Shown: one piece after another, positions 35,882 to 46,095 of the stretch
How the letters are laid out: every line of letters begins with the position of its first letter
How positions within the stretch are numbered: the stretch's first letter is position 1
Source: Pseudomonas sp. SLFW
Lineage (GTDB): Bacteria; Pseudomonadota; Gammaproteobacteria; Pseudomonadales; Pseudomonadaceae
Length of the DNA: 64,000 bases
Assembly: GCF_009905615.1 (NCBI RefSeq)
Contig: NZ_JAAAKW010000002.1
Location: 434,001 to 498,000 of the forward strand
Direction: 5' to 3'
Notes under the pieces: generated by a model
Databases searched by the model: none
What the model was told of the DNA's origin: nothing
What the model saw: the letters and a program-made list of their open reading frames with translations, nothing else
Made by a program: the position numbers and the translations under genes

Positions 35882-36945
35882 GACGACTCTCCTGCATTCA
35901 AAACGTCGGCTGCATGTTTCAGCAGCTTTTTCACCGGGGCGGCGAGGCCCAGGCGCGGCGGGGTGGCGAGGTTATACCAGAGCCAGTCGTCCTCGGCCAC
36001 GTGATGGGCAGACTCCTCGACCCGGACCAGCCAGGGTTCGATGGTCAACTGAAAGTGACTGAAGGTGTGGACCAGTCCGGGCAGAGCCTGATGTTCGCCC
36101 ATCTCCAGCGAATGTTGATCGGCCAGATGCTGCATGTCCTCGACCGCGTCCAGTTCCGGCAGGCTCCAGAGCCCTCCCCACAACCCGGTCGAGGGACGGC
36201 GATAGAGCAGAATCTCGCCTTCGCGGTTGGCGAAAATAGGCATCAAGGTGCGTTTCTGCGGAACGGTCTTACGCGGTTTGGGGATCGGGTACCGCGTTTC
36301 CTGTCCGAGCATGTGCGCTTCGCACCCGCGCTCCAGCGGGCAGAGCAGGCAGCTGGGTTTGCTGCGGGTGCAGAGGGTCGCGCCGAGATCCATCATCGCC
36401 TGAGTGTAGTGGTTGACGCGGCTATGGGGCGTGAAGCGCTCTGCGGTCGTCCACATCTGTTTGGCGACCTTGGGTTCGCCCGGATAGCCTTCCTGCGCCG
36501 TAAAGCGCGCCAGAACGCGTTTGACGTTGCCGTCGAGGATCGGCGCGCGCAGGCCCATGCTGATGCTGGCGATCGCGCCTGCGGTGGACAAACCGATGCC
36601 CGGCAGTTCGGTGAGCTGTTCAACGTCGCGGGGGAATTCGCCGCCATGCTGAGCGACGACGATTTTGGCGGCCTTCTGCAGATTGCGGGCGCGGGTGTAA
36701 TAACCGAGTCCGGTCCACAGGTGCAGCACTTCGTCTTCCGGCGCGTCGGCCAAGGCCTGAACGGTGGGCAGCGCTTCCATGAACCGGTCGAAATAGCCGA
36801 GCACGGTACTGACTTGGGTCTGTTGCAGCATGATTTCCGACACCCAGACGCGGTAGGGGGTGATGTCGTGTTGCCAGGGAAGGTCGTGGCGGCCGTGACG
36901 GTCGTACCAGTCGAGGACGGCGGAGGAGAACTGCTCGGGTTGCAT
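35878..36945 (-). CDS. mutY: A/G-specific adenine glycosylase
   Basis: 355 residues. DNA repair enzyme that removes adenine opposite 8-oxoguanine. The N-terminal glycosylase part has the catalytic Glu in [10 protein letters not shown] and the helix-hairpin-helix [12 protein letters not shown]. The Fe-S cluster ligands are C-x6-C-x2-C-x5-C in [17 protein letters not shown]. The C-terminal NUDIX-like domain that reads 8-oxoG follows. First gene of the mutY-yggX pair, with a REPIN upstream. Confidence 0.97.
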   Translation of the reverse strand: MQPEQFSSAVLDWYDRHGRHDLPWQHDITPYRVWVSEIMLQQTQVSTVLGYFDRFMEALPTVQALADAPEDEVLHLWTGLGYYTRARNLQKAAKIVVAQHGGEFPRDVEQLTELPGIGLSTAGAIASISMGLRAPILDGNVKRVLARFTAQEGYPGEPKVAKQMWTTAERFTPHSRVNHYTQAMMDLGATLCTRSKPSCLLCPLERGCEAHMLGQETRYPIPKPRKTVPQKRTLMPIFANREGEILLYRRPSTGLWGGLWSLPELDAVEDMQHLADQHSLEMGEHQALPGLVHTFSHFQLTIEPWLVRVEESAHHVAEDDWLWYNLATPPRLGLAAPVKKLLKHAADVLNAGESS

Positions 36946-37000
36946 CGTGGTTCCGAATTGTCAGAGAGGACGTGTCTATGTGTAGGAGCCCTGAACTCTA

Positions 37001-37103
37001 TGGGAGCGAATTCATTTGCGAGAGGGCAGTACATTCGACACATTTCTATCGTCTGTACCACCGCATCGTCGGGATGCCGCCCAGAACGAATTCGCTCCTA
37101 CAG
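37001..37103. repeat. REPIN, family A (divergent)
   Basis: Arms tgggagcgaattcatttgcg and gaacgaattcgctccta. The second arm is degenerate compared with other copies. It lies between the AsmA gene end and mutY. Confidence 0.8.
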
Positions 37104-37123
37104 GGAAAAGCGGGGCTGCCAAT

Positions 37124-39358
37124 TTACCGCTTGAACAATCCCTTGATGGCATCCTTGAGCTCGGGACTGACCTTGTCCCCCAGCTTTTCATCGATCTTGT
37201 CGCCGATCCGGTCTGTCGCCAGTTTGGCGGCGACTCTGCCCAGGCCATCGTTATCGAGGCGGCAGGCCTTGGCGCCCAGTTCCAGCGGACCCCGGCAGAG
37301 GATTGGCCATTCGATGCCGACAAAGCGCGGGTTCACTTCGCAGGCCGGGTCCGGCATGTCGCTCTTATCGCCTTCGATGATCACACCGACGCGGTAGTTC
37401 ATGCCCAGCACGCGCAGGTCGATGTCGCCGTCGCCGTTGACCGTCAGGCCCGGCGTGCGGACTTTCAGGTCCGGGTTGCTGGCCACGCCGTTGCGGAACA
37501 CCAGATTGCCGTTGAGCTGCTGGAACGGGGTGTCCTTGCCGCGCGGATCGCCGCTCAGCGTTTTGCGGTTCAGCACCGAAATTCCGCGACACAGCTGTTG
37601 CTCAAGGTTGGCGTTGACCAGCACACCGTCGTTCAGTGCGAAATTGGCCGTGCCGTTAAGGCTTTCGACCAGCGCTTTCTGGCTGTTGCCTTTGGCGGTG
37701 ACGTCGCTGTTCAGCGTCAGCAAGCCACGCAGCGGCGGCGTGGTGCCTTGACTCTGGATGAAACGCTCGACCGGTACGCGGGCGATACGTGTCTGCACGC
37801 TGGCCAGCGGCACTTCCGGACGCACATCCAGATTGCCTTTGACCTCGAAATTGCCGTTGTAGAGATCGCCGCGCAGGCTGTCGAGCTTGACCACGCCGTC
37901 GAGTGCCGAGGTTTTCAACGCTGCATTTTGAATCGCCAGTTTCTCAACCGTCAGCTTGCCGAAGCTCAGGTCCGCATCGACGTCGAGCGTGCGCATGCGT
38001 TCAAGCGGCAGCAGTCGCGCATCGCTCCAGGCGCCTTGAGTTGGCTGGTTTGGCAGTGGCGACGTACCGGAAGCGACCAAGGCGTCAGCTTCGCCACTCT
38101 GGACTTCGGACTTGCGCGCAGCGCCGGCAGCCTTGGCCTGATCGCTTTGCGGCGGACGATAGCGGTCGGCGTCGAAGGTGTCGGCCTTGAGTTGCAGGCG
38201 CAGGGCTTGTTTGGCGAAATCGTCTACCGCGACGTGGCCGGTGAAGGTGCTGTCGTCAACCTTCAAGGTCAGATCATCCAGCGAAACGCTGGTCTGCGTC
38301 GCGGCGATGCGGCTGACCATTTCCAGCCGCGTCAGGCTATTTTCACCCAGTGTGGGCGCGGTCTGGCCGACGCTGTCGAGGAATTCGCGCAGGTTGAATT
38401 GAGCGATGGAAATGCCGCCGCTCAGCTGGGGCGCCTTGTCCAGGTCGCGCACGTGCAGTTCGCCGAGCGCTCGCAATTGGTTGGCCGACAGTTTGAGGTT
38501 GGTCCATTCGGCAACGTTGGCCGACATGTCAGCCAGCAGTTGGCCTTGAGCGGAGAACGTCAGCGTCTTGCCCTGCAACGGATCGCCCGCCGCTTCGCCC
38601 GAGAAACGCATGTCGTCGAGCTGGTAGCGCTTGAGGGCGCGGTCGAAACGGACTTTGCCGGTCAATTCGGTCTTGGTGCGCAAGACGGGCTGATTGGTGC
38701 TCAGGAACGCGGTCAGCTTGACCGGAATGTCGGTCGCATTGTGAATCGGGCCAGTGCTCAGTTGGATGCTCTCGGCGGTGAATTGCCGGGCCTTCTGCAT
38801 GTCATTGAAATCGATGCGGGCGTTGTTCACGGTCAGGCTGTCGATGTCCAGCTTGAGCGGTTGCCAGGTTTTTTCCGACTGTGCGGGTGCCTGGGCGGGT
38901 TCGCTGGAAGGCTGGGTGGCCGCCGGGGGCTGAGCAGGATTCGCGGCCTTTGCAGGGGCCTTGCCAATGTCTTCCCAGTTGCCATGCCCGCTTTCGTCGC
39001 GGGTCAGCATCAGGTTCAGGCCTTCGACGCGCACGTCGCTCATCTGCACTTCCTTGCGCAGCAGCGGCAGCACGCGCACGGAAAGGCCGAGCATTTGCAG
39101 GTCGGCGAACGGTTTGGTCGGCTCGGTCAGCGTCGCGATGCTGGCGTCGTGCAGTTCAAGGCCAAGCCACGGGAAGAGGCTCCAGCCGATATCGCCATTG
39201 AGGGTCAGTTCGACATGGGCCCGGTCGCGAACCAGTTTACGAATCTCGTCTTTGTAATCGTTGGGATCAAACAGATGGGTCAAGGCAAAGCCGAGAGCCA
39301 CGATGATCAGCAACAGCCCGAGAATGAAAAGTCCCAGGATTTTGCCGAACGCTTTCAT
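37124..39358 (-). CDS. AsmA family protein
   Basis: 744 residues. One membrane segment near residues 8-27 (LGLFILGLLLIIVALGFALT) is followed by a long periplasmic part. The family start FDPNDYKDEIRKLV and LNGDIGWSLFPWLGLEL is clear, and the C-terminal half is the AsmA repeat-beta fold seen in bridge-type lipid-transfer proteins. A Pro/Ala-rich linker lies near residues 138-160. AsmA proteins are linked to outer membrane lipid balance; the exact role here is unknown. Confidence 0.9.
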   Translation of the reverse strand: MKAFGKILGLFILGLLLIIVALGFALTHLFDPNDYKDEIRKLVRDRAHVELTLNGDIGWSLFPWLGLELHDASIATLTEPTKPFADLQMLGLSVRVLPLLRKEVQMSDVRVEGLNLMLTRDESGHGNWEDIGKAPAKAANPAQPPAATQPSSEPAQAPAQSEKTWQPLKLDIDSLTVNNARIDFNDMQKARQFTAESIQLSTGPIHNATDIPVKLTAFLSTNQPVLRTKTELTGKVRFDRALKRYQLDDMRFSGEAAGDPLQGKTLTFSAQGQLLADMSANVAEWTNLKLSANQLRALGELHVRDLDKAPQLSGGISIAQFNLREFLDSVGQTAPTLGENSLTRLEMVSRIAATQTSVSLDDLTLKVDDSTFTGHVAVDDFAKQALRLQLKADTFDADRYRPPQSDQAKAAGAARKSEVQSGEADALVASGTSPLPNQPTQGAWSDARLLPLERMRTLDVDADLSFGKLTVEKLAIQNAALKTSALDGVVKLDSLRGDLYNGNFEVKGNLDVRPEVPLASVQTRIARVPVERFIQSQGTTPPLRGLLTLNSDVTAKGNSQKALVESLNGTANFALNDGVLVNANLEQQLCRGISVLNRKTLSGDPRGKDTPFQQLNGNLVFRNGVASNPDLKVRTPGLTVNGDGDIDLRVLGMNYRVGVIIEGDKSDMPDPACEVNPRFVGIEWPILCRGPLELGAKACRLDNDGLGRVAAKLATDRIGDKIDEKLGDKVSPELKDAIKGLFKR

Positions 39359-39750
39359 GGGCGAGTCCTTGTAATCGAATCGTTCAAAATTTAGCCCGCG
39401 AGTATAGCGTTCTCACGCAGGTGCCGGGCTGCGATCGGCCTTGCACGCTACCCGGACAAATGTAAGCAGCACTGGGACAGCAAGAAGTCGTGCCCATTCG
39501 GGGACATTCTTCACAGTGTGCACGTCGCGTTCGCGCAGTGACAGACGGCATAAAAAAGGTAATAGCAGAATGCTTTATCTGATGCAGCAAATGTTAATCT
39601 CAGCGCGTTCGTGGCACATGCTGCGTCGAATTGCCACGTACTGAGACTTTCCACTTCTAAAACCCCCAATGCTTGCGTGCGTTAAGAGGGGTGGTGGAAC
39701 GATGTCGCTGTTCTTGCGTGGCATAACTACAAAATAGGGGCAAAAAAATA
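39359..39750. other. Divergent control region between AsmA and MFS genes
   Basis: 392 bases. A 24-codon frame (39570-39644) looks like a chance or leader peptide. Two promoters must lie here, but I see no clear operator or riboswitch. Confidence 0.45.
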
Positions 39751-41412
39751 ATGACTACGAGTACTGCTCTGGGTGGCGTTGCCGCTCAGCCTGCGTTCTT
39801 GTCCAAAGAGCGCATTATCGCCAAGCGTGGCTTCAACCGTTGGCTGGTTCCGCCAGCTGCATTGGCCATTCACCTGTGTATCGGCATGGCATACGGGTTC
39901 TCCGTATTCTGGTTGCCGCTGTCCAAAGCCATCGGGATCAAGACCGCCGTGGCCTGCCCGGCAGACATGGGCTTCTTTCAGCAAATTTTCTCGTCCGCCT
40001 GTGACTGGCCGATCTCGATGCTCGGCTGGATCTACACCCTGTTCTTCATCTTCCTGGGCTGCTCGGCCGCCATCTGGGGTGGCTGGCTGGAGCACGCAGG
40101 TCCACGCAAGGCAGGTGTCGTTTCGGCCCTGTGCTGGTGTGGCGGTCTGTTGATCTCGGCGCTGGGTGTCTACACCCACCAGATCTGGCTGATGTGGATC
40201 GGTTCGGGTGTGATCGGCGGTATCGGTCTGGGCCTGGGCTACATTTCGCCGGTTTCAACGCTGATCAAGTGGTTCCCGGACAAACGCGGCATGGCCACCG
40301 GCATGGCGATCATGGGTTTCGGCGGCGGCGCGATGGTGGGTGCTCCACTGGCGACCGCGCTGATGAGCCACTTCGCGACGCCTGACAGTGTCGGCGTATG
40401 GCAAAGCTTCGTGGCCATGGCGGTGATTTACTTCATCTTCATGATCGGCGGTGCACTGTCCTATCGCGTCCCGCCAACCGGCTGGAAACCTGAAGGCTGG
40501 ACCGCGCCAGCGAAGAAAACCAACAGCGCGATGATCACCAACCGTCACGTGCACGTCAGCGTGGCGTGGAAAACCCCGCAATTCCGTCTGGTATGGCTGG
40601 TGCTGTGCCTGAACGTTTCGGCGGGCATCGGCATCCTCGGCATGGCCTCGCCACTGCTGCAGGAAGTGTTCGGCGGCAAGCTGCTGGGCACCGATCAAGG
40701 CTTCTCGCAACTGGACGCTTCGCAACTGGCGGCCATCGCGGCCATCGCGGCGGGCTTCACCGGTCTGCTGAGCCTGTTCAACATCGGCGGTCGCTTCTTC
40801 TGGGCCTCGTTCTCCGACTACATCGGCCGTAAAGCCACCTACTTCGTGTTCTTCGCGCTGGGCTTCCTGCTTTACGCGTCGGTTCCGACCCTGGGTCACC
40901 TGGGCAGTGTTGCGCTGTTCGTGGCAGCGTTCTGCGTCGTGCTGTCGATGTACGGCGGCGGCTTTGCGACCGTTCCTGCTTACCTGGCCGACCTGTTCGG
41001 TACGCAAATGGTGGGTGCGATCCACGGTCGTCTGCTGACGGCCTGGGCTGCTGCTGGCGTGCTGGGGCCGGTGTTGGTGAACTACCTGCGTGAATATCAA
41101 CTGAGCCACGGCGTTGCACGTGCCGATGCTTATGACATCACCCTGTACATCCTCGCCGGTCTGCTGGTGCTGGGTTTCATCTGCAACATGCTCGTGCGTC
41201 CGGTGGCCGACAAGTACTTCATGACTGAAGAAGAACTGAAGGCCGAGCAGGCGATTGGTCACGATGCAGGCGCCGACCACACCACTTCGCTGGAGTGGAA
41301 AGCGGACGCAGGCACCAAGCCTCTGGCGATTCTGGCCTGGCTGGCAGTCGGCATTCCGCTGGCGTGGGGCGTGTGGATCACCTTGCAGAAGACGGCGGTG
41401 TTGTTTCACTAA
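39751..41412 (+). CDS. MFS transporter, oxalate/formate antiporter (OFA) type
   Basis: 553 residues with twelve core membrane segments and an extra C-terminal hydrophobic segment (about 523-545). Marks are HLCIGMAYGFSVFWLPLSKA near the start, GYISPVSTLIKWFPDKRGMATG (family motif) and GGRFFWASFSDYIGRK. An insertion with cysteines lies near residues 68-88. OFA transporters carry carboxylates such as oxalate or lactate; the substrate here is unknown. It stands alone, followed by a REPIN. Confidence 0.85.
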   Translation: MTTSTALGGVAAQPAFLSKERIIAKRGFNRWLVPPAALAIHLCIGMAYGFSVFWLPLSKAIGIKTAVACPADMGFFQQIFSSACDWPISMLGWIYTLFFIFLGCSAAIWGGWLEHAGPRKAGVVSALCWCGGLLISALGVYTHQIWLMWIGSGVIGGIGLGLGYISPVSTLIKWFPDKRGMATGMAIMGFGGGAMVGAPLATALMSHFATPDSVGVWQSFVAMAVIYFIFMIGGALSYRVPPTGWKPEGWTAPAKKTNSAMITNRHVHVSVAWKTPQFRLVWLVLCLNVSAGIGILGMASPLLQEVFGGKLLGTDQGFSQLDASQLAAIAAIAAGFTGLLSLFNIGGRFFWASFSDYIGRKATYFVFFALGFLLYASVPTLGHLGSVALFVAAFCVVLSMYGGGFATVPAYLADLFGTQMVGAIHGRLLTAWAAAGVLGPVLVNYLREYQLSHGVARADAYDITLYILAGLLVLGFICNMLVRPVADKYFMTEEELKAEQAIGHDAGADHTTSLEWKADAGTKPLAILAWLAVGIPLAWGVWITLQKTAVLFH

Positions 41413-41489
41413 GCGTCTGTCGGGGTCAGCCTTGGGCCTCCCAGGCTGGCACCGAACCGGTCCGATTGTCATCAGGCTGGGGCTGTAAC

Positions 41490-41580
41490 TGTAGGAGTGA
41501 GCTTGCTCGCGATAGCGTTCTGATAGTCGACAATGTTGTTGAGGACAAGAGTTCTATCGCGAGCAAGCTCACTCCTACAG
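41490..41580. repeat. REPIN, family B
   Basis: Near-perfect arms taggagtgagcttgctcgcg and cgcgagcaagctcactccta around a centre of about 45 bases. It lies upstream of hisB, so the hisB promoter is probably between 41581 and 41703. Confidence 0.9.
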
Positions 41581-41703
41581 GTAATTTGTACAGACATGTC
41601 TATCTGCGTCATCCCGTCTACCATCACACGTCTCGTGTTTCTGTTTCCCCGCCACACGCCTATAATGTCCGCCTTTTCGCCCAATGATTTTGCGGAGCTG
41701 GTG

Positions 41704-42297
41704 ATGGCCGAACGTAAGGCGTTCGTCGAGCGCGACACCCTGGAAACACAGATCAAAGCCTCGATCAACCTGGATGGCACCGGAAAGGCCCGATTCGATA
41801 TCGGCGTTCCTTTTCTTGAACACATGCTCGACCAGATCGCCCGTCACGGGTTGATCGATCTGGATATCGAAAGCAAGGGCGACCTGCATATCGACGACCA
41901 CCACACCGTGGAAGACGTTGGTATCACCCTGGGTCAGGCCTTCAGCAAAGCCATTGGCGACAAAAAAGGCATCCGTCGCTACGGCCACGCCTATGTCCCG
42001 CTGGACGAAGCGCTGTCGCGCGTGGTCATCGACTTCTCGGGTCGTCCCGGCCTTCAGATGCACGTGCCGTACACCCGCGCAACGGTCGGCGGCTTCGACG
42101 TGGACCTGTTCCAGGAGTTCTTCCAGGGCTTCGTCAACCACGCCAACGTCACTCTGCACATCGACAACCTGCGTGGCCACAACACCCACCACCAGATCGA
42201 AACCGTGTTCAAGGCGTTCGGTCGCGCGCTGCGCATGGCTGTTGAGCTGGACGACCGTATGGCCGGGCAAATGCCTTCGACCAAGGGCGTGCTGTAA
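41704..42297 (+). CDS. hisB: Imidazoleglycerol-phosphate dehydratase
   Basis: 197 residues, dehydratase only, without the phosphatase domain of enteric HisB. Metal-binding histidines are in [10 protein letters not shown] and HNTHHQIE. The start is ATG after a GTG; the longer frame upstream runs through the REPIN and is rejected. Its last base overlaps the hisH start (TAATG). First gene of a compact histidine operon hisB-hisH-DUF2164-hisA-hisF. Confidence 0.95.
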   Translation: MAERKAFVERDTLETQIKASINLDGTGKARFDIGVPFLEHMLDQIARHGLIDLDIESKGDLHIDDHHTVEDVGITLGQAFSKAIGDKKGIRRYGHAYVPLDEALSRVVIDFSGRPGLQMHVPYTRATVGGFDVDLFQEFFQGFVNHANVTLHIDNLRGHNTHHQIETVFKAFGRALRMAVELDDRMAGQMPSTKGVL

Positions 42298-42935
42298 TGC
42301 AGACCGTTGCTGTTATCGACTATGGCATGGGCAATCTGCACTCGGTGGCCAAGGCCCTCGAACACGTCGGCGCAGGCCGTGTGTTGATCACTAGCGACGC
42401 CGACGTCATTCGCGAAGCTGACCGCATCGTGTTCCCCGGTGTGGGCGCAATTCGCGACTGCATGGCTGAAATCCGTCGTCTGGGGTTCGACGCACTGGTG
42501 CGTGAAGTCAGCCAGGATCGTCCGTTTCTCGGCATCTGCGTCGGCATGCAGGCGTTGATGGATCGCAGTGAAGAGAACGACGGCGTGGACTGCATTGGCG
42601 TGTTCCCCGGCCAGGTGCGTTTCTTCGGCAAAGACCTTCACGAAGACGGCCAACACCTGAAAGTCCCGCACATGGGCTGGAACGAAGTCGCGCAGTCGGT
42701 GGATCACCCGCTGTGGCACAGCATTCCGGATATGGCGCGGTTTTATTTCGTGCACAGCTATTACATCGAGTCGCCGAACCCTCGGCAGATCGTCGGTCGC
42801 GGTCATTACGGTCACGACTTCGCTGCTGCGCTGGCAGACGGTTCGCGCTTCGCCGTGCAGTTCCACCCGGAGAAAAGCCACACCCATGGCCTGCAATTGC
42901 TGCAGAACTTCGCCGCGTGGGACGGTCGCTGGTAA
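42297..42935 (+). CDS. hisH: Imidazole glycerol phosphate synthase, glutaminase subunit
   Basis: 212 residues. The class I glutamine amidotransferase nucleophile is in [10 protein letters not shown], and the His-Glu pair is in QFHPEKSH. It supplies ammonia to HisF. It overlaps hisB by one base and the next gene by one base. Confidence 0.96.
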   Translation: MQTVAVIDYGMGNLHSVAKALEHVGAGRVLITSDADVIREADRIVFPGVGAIRDCMAEIRRLGFDALVREVSQDRPFLGICVGMQALMDRSEENDGVDCIGVFPGQVRFFGKDLHEDGQHLKVPHMGWNEVAQSVDHPLWHSIPDMARFYFVHSYYIESPNPRQIVGRGHYGHDFAAALADGSRFAVQFHPEKSHTHGLQLLQNFAAWDGRW

Positions 42936-43192
42936 TGAGCAAAAAGAACAAGCCGCCGATCCTGACCCTCACTTCCGAGCAGGAGAGTGAGGCCTGTCAC
43001 ACGATCAAGCGGTTCATGGAAGACCGTTTCGAACTGGACCTGGGTTCGTTCGAAGCGGCTGAAATCCTTGAATTGTTCACCCGCGAAATTGCGCCGCACT
43101 ATTACAACCGAGCGATCTTCGATGCTCAGACGCTGTTAAAAGAGCGCTTCGAGAGCCTTGAAAGCGACATTTGGTCGCTCGAAAAAAATTAA
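42935..43192 (+). CDS. DUF2164 protein in the his operon
   Basis: 85 residues; the ATG overlaps the hisH stop by one base (TAATG). Family marks are ACHTIKRFMEDRFELDLGSF and YYNRAIFDAQ. Function is unknown, but tight overlap suggests it is expressed with the histidine enzymes. No signal or membrane segment. Confidence 0.85.
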   Translation: MSKKNKPPILTLTSEQESEACHTIKRFMEDRFELDLGSFEAAEILELFTREIAPHYYNRAIFDAQTLLKERFESLESDIWSLEKN

Positions 43193-43207
43193 AGGCAGTG
43201 ACAAGCG

Positions 43208-43226
43208 TCAAGCTTCAAGCTGCAAG
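43208..43226. repeat. Short repeat, left copy flanking hisA
   Basis: tcaagcttcaagctgcaag, a 19-base sequence present in exact inverted form at 44087-44105 on the other side of hisA. Confidence 0.75.
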
Positions 43227-43294
43227 ACTGATTTATGCGCGCCTGATTGCGGCTAATAGCTCGCAACTCGCAGCGCTTTGACGAGGAAAAGCAG

Positions 43295-44044
43295 ATGCTG
43301 ATCATTCCCGCTATCGACCTCAAGGACGGCGCTTGTGTGCGCCTGCGCCAAGGCCGCATGGAAGATTCAACGGTGTTCTCCGATGACCCTGTCAGCATGG
43401 CTGCCAAGTGGGTCGACGGTGGCTGCCGCCGTCTGCATCTGGTCGACCTGAATGGCGCGTTCGAAGGCCAGCCGGTCAACGGCGAAGTAGTCACGGCCAT
43501 CGCCAAGCGCTACCCGAACCTGCCGATCCAGATCGGCGGCGGTATTCGTTCGCTGGAAACCATCGAGCATTACGTCAAAGCGGGCGTGAGCTACGTGATC
43601 ATCGGCACCAAGGCCGTTAAAGAGCCTGAATTCGTCGCCGAGGCTTGCCGCGCGTTTCCTGGCAAGGTCATCGTCGGTCTGGATGCCAAAGACGGCTTCG
43701 TCGCCACTGACGGCTGGGCTGAAGTCAGCACGGTGCAGGTGATCGACCTGGCCAAGCGTTTCGAAGCGGACGGCGTCTCGGCCATCGTTTATACCGACAT
43801 CGCCAAAGACGGCATGATGCAGGGCTGCAACGTGCCGTTTACCGCAGCGTTGGCTGCGGCCACGAAAATCCCGGTCATCGCATCAGGCGGCATTCACAAC
43901 CTGGGCGACATCAAGGCGCTGCTGGATGCGAAGGCGCCGGGCATCATCGGCGCCATCACAGGCCGCGCGATTTATGAGGGGACTCTGGATGTCGCAGAGG
44001 CTCAGGCATTGTGTGATGGCTACGCGGCCAGCTCCAAGTTGTAA
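43295..44044 (+). CDS. hisA: ProFAR isomerase
   Basis: 249 residues, TIM barrel. The two catalytic aspartates are in [12 protein letters not shown] (start) and GLDAKDGF (middle), with the phosphate-binding IGGGIRS and ASGGIHN loops. GAGG lies about nine bases before this ATG. The C-terminus reads through four residues into the downstream repeat (ASSKL). Confidence 0.96.
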   Translation: MLIIPAIDLKDGACVRLRQGRMEDSTVFSDDPVSMAAKWVDGGCRRLHLVDLNGAFEGQPVNGEVVTAIAKRYPNLPIQIGGGIRSLETIEHYVKAGVSYVIIGTKAVKEPEFVAEACRAFPGKVIVGLDAKDGFVATDGWAEVSTVQVIDLAKRFEADGVSAIVYTDIAKDGMMQGCNVPFTAALAAATKIPVIASGGIHNLGDIKALLDAKAPGIIGAITGRAIYEGTLDVAEAQALCDGYAASSKL

Positions 44045-44049
44045 GCGGC

Positions 44050-44096
44050 AAGCTGCAAGTTAGAAGCGTGACGCGATCTGCTCTTTCTTGCAGCTT
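44050..44096. repeat. Hairpin after hisA
   Basis: Ten-base arms aagctgcaag / cttgcagctt with a 27-base loop, starting six bases after the hisA stop. The right arm is part of the repeat shared with 43208. Confidence 0.7.
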
Positions 44097-44105
44097 GAAG
44101 CTTGA
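44087..44105. repeat. Short repeat, right copy flanking hisA
   Basis: cttgcagcttgaagcttga, the exact inverse of 43208-43226; it continues as a further gaagctt unit towards hisF. Confidence 0.75.
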
Positions 44106-44131
44106 AGCTTCTTAATCGGAGATTAAGTCTT

Positions 44132-44902
44132 ATGGCGTTAGCCAAGCGCATCATCCCTTGCCTGGACGTCGACAACGGTCGCGTGGTCAAGGGCGTGAAG
44201 TTCGAGAACATCCGCGACGCCGGTGACCCGGTGGAAATCGCTCGTCGTTACGATGAGCAGGGCGCCGACGAGATCACCTTTCTCGACATCACCGCCAGCG
44301 TCGATGGCCGCGACACCACACTGCATACCGTCGAGCGCATGGCCAGCCAAGTGTTTATCCCACTGACCGTCGGCGGCGGCGTGCGCACTGTGATGGACAT
44401 TCGCAACCTGCTCAATGCCGGGGCTGACAAGGTCTCGATTAACACGGCGGCGGTGTTCAACCCTGAGTTCGTCGGCGAGGCTGCTGCGCGGTTCGGTTCG
44501 CAATGCATCGTGGTGGCGATCGACGCCAAGAAGGTGTCCGGTCCGGGTGAAACACCGCGCTGGGAAATCTTCACCCACGGCGGTCGCAAGCCGACCGGTC
44601 TGGACGCGGTCGAGTGGGCCAAGAAGATGGAAGGCCTGGGCGCTGGTGAAATTCTGCTGACCAGCATGGATCAGGACGGCATGAAAAACGGCTTCGATCT
44701 TGGCGTAACCCGCGCGATCAGCGATGCGCTGGGTATTCCGGTGATTGCGTCGGGTGGCGTGGGAAACCTTCAACACCTGGCTGATGGCGTGCTGGAAGGT
44801 CATGCCAGCGCGGTGCTGGCGGCGAGTATTTTTCACTTCGGCGAATACACCGTGCCCGAAGCCAAGGCGTTCATGGCGAAGCAAGGCATCGTCGTTCGCT
44901 GA
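44132..44902 (+). CDS. hisF: Imidazole glycerol phosphate synthase, cyclase subunit
   Basis: 256 residues, TIM barrel. Catalytic aspartates are in IPCLDVDNG and AIDAKKV, and phosphate loops are in GGGVRTV and ASGGVGN. It works with HisH. The ribosome site is GGAG about ten bases upstream. Last gene of the his operon, followed by a REPIN. Confidence 0.97.
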   Translation: MALAKRIIPCLDVDNGRVVKGVKFENIRDAGDPVEIARRYDEQGADEITFLDITASVDGRDTTLHTVERMASQVFIPLTVGGGVRTVMDIRNLLNAGADKVSINTAAVFNPEFVGEAAARFGSQCIVVAIDAKKVSGPGETPRWEIFTHGGRKPTGLDAVEWAKKMEGLGAGEILLTSMDQDGMKNGFDLGVTRAISDALGIPVIASGGVGNLQHLADGVLEGHASAVLAASIFHFGEYTVPEAKAFMAKQGIVVR

Positions 44903-44931
44903 TTGCCCTCACGCTGAATGCACGCCCCAAC

Positions 44932-45036
44932 CTGTGGGAGCGAATTCATTCGCGAAGCGATGGTACATCCGATGAAGATCCATCGGATGTAAGGGCTAAT
45001 CGTCGGACTGCCGTCCAGAATGAATTCGCTCCCACC
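44932..45036. repeat. REPIN, family A
   Basis: Arms tgtgggagcgaattcattcg and gaatgaattcgctccca around an inner palindrome (gtacatccgatg / catcggatgt). It closes the his operon. Confidence 0.88.
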
Positions 45037-45191
45037 CGGTTTGGTGCGCCGTTAGGCGGTCATTGCCCACTCTCGGCCCCAGACGCTTCAAGCCACTTCT
45101 GTTCTGAAAGCGACCATCGCCCTCACTGAACTGGACAATGCCTATCGTTAACGGCACTCTCATGCCGTCGTCAGGATCGGGTGCCAGGGAT

Positions 45192-45947
45192 ATGTTCAAA
45201 GGTGTTTTTCTTGCGCTGATCAGCGCTGCGACGTTGCTCTCAGGCGTCGCTCGGGCAGACGATGCGCCGGCCTATTCGATGGTGCTCCTCACCGAGAATT
45301 TCCCGCCCTACAACATGGCCATCGACGGAAAAAACTTCGCCCAGGAAAGCAATATCAAGGGCATTGCCGTCGAGATCGTTCGCGAAACCTTCAAGCGTGC
45401 CGGTATCGGCTACAGCATGACCCTGCGTTTCCCATGGGACCGCATCTACAAACTGGCATTGGAAAAACCGGGCTACGGCGTGTTCGTGACCGCGCGTTTG
45501 CCTGAGCGCGAGACGTTGTTCAAGTGGGTCGGCCCGATCGGCCCGGACGACTGGATCATGCTGGCGAAGGCCGACAGCCCGCTTCAACTGAATTCCCTCG
45601 AAGATGCCAGGCAATACCGAATCGGCGCCTATAAAGGTGACGCCATTGCCGAAGAGTTGGGGCGTCAGGGCATGAACCCGATCACCGTGCTCAGCGACAA
45701 GGACAACGCTCGAAAGCTGGTCGAAGGGCAGATTGATTTGTGGGCGACAGGTGATCCGGCGGGGCGGTACCTGGCGCGTCAGGAAGGTGTGACAGGCCTG
45801 AAAACCGTGCTGCGCTTTAACAGCGCCGAATTGTTCCTGGCGCTGAACAAGGACACGCCGGACGAGGTGGTCAACAAGCTACAGACCGCGCTGGATCAAC
45901 TGCGCAAAGAAGGGACAGTGGACAGCATTCTCGGGAAATACCTCTGA
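45192..45947 (+). CDS. Orphan periplasmic solute-binding protein (SBP_bac_3 type)
   Basis: 251 residues from MFKGVFLALIS; the frame extends 18 codons upstream, but this start gives a clean signal peptide ending near ARADDA. The fold follows amino-acid receptors (LLTENFPPYNMAID, IAVEIVRETFKRAG, a FPWDRIYKLA segment, a GAYKGDAIAEEL hinge). No permease or ATPase lies nearby. Same family as the gene at 14935. Confidence 0.82.
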   Translation: MFKGVFLALISAATLLSGVARADDAPAYSMVLLTENFPPYNMAIDGKNFAQESNIKGIAVEIVRETFKRAGIGYSMTLRFPWDRIYKLALEKPGYGVFVTARLPERETLFKWVGPIGPDDWIMLAKADSPLQLNSLEDARQYRIGAYKGDAIAEELGRQGMNPITVLSDKDNARKLVEGQIDLWATGDPAGRYLARQEGVTGLKTVLRFNSAELFLALNKDTPDEVVNKLQTALDQLRKEGTVDSILGKYL

Positions 45948-45983
45948 CGCAACGCCACAATCCTCGCCTGAATGCGGCTCAAC

Positions 45984-46075
45984 CTGTGGGAGCGAATTCA
46001 TTCGCGAAAGGCCCTTACATTCGATAAATCTTCGTCGGACGTACCGCTGCCTCGCGAATGAATTCGCTCCCACAG
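45984..46075. repeat. REPIN, family A
   Basis: Arms ctgtgggagcgaattcattc and gaatgaattcgctcccacag, the best-matched pair in the window. It separates the receptor gene from the convergent deacetylase gene. Confidence 0.92.
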
Positions 46076-46095
46076 GAAATCGCACTCCGCTCGAT

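Noticed and set aside
39607..39630. tggcacatgctgcg as a sigma-54 promoter
   Set aside because: The GG to GC spacing is two bases too short.
39570..39644. 24-codon frame as a leader peptide before the MFS gene
   Set aside because: No run of regulatory codons and no attenuator hairpin after it.
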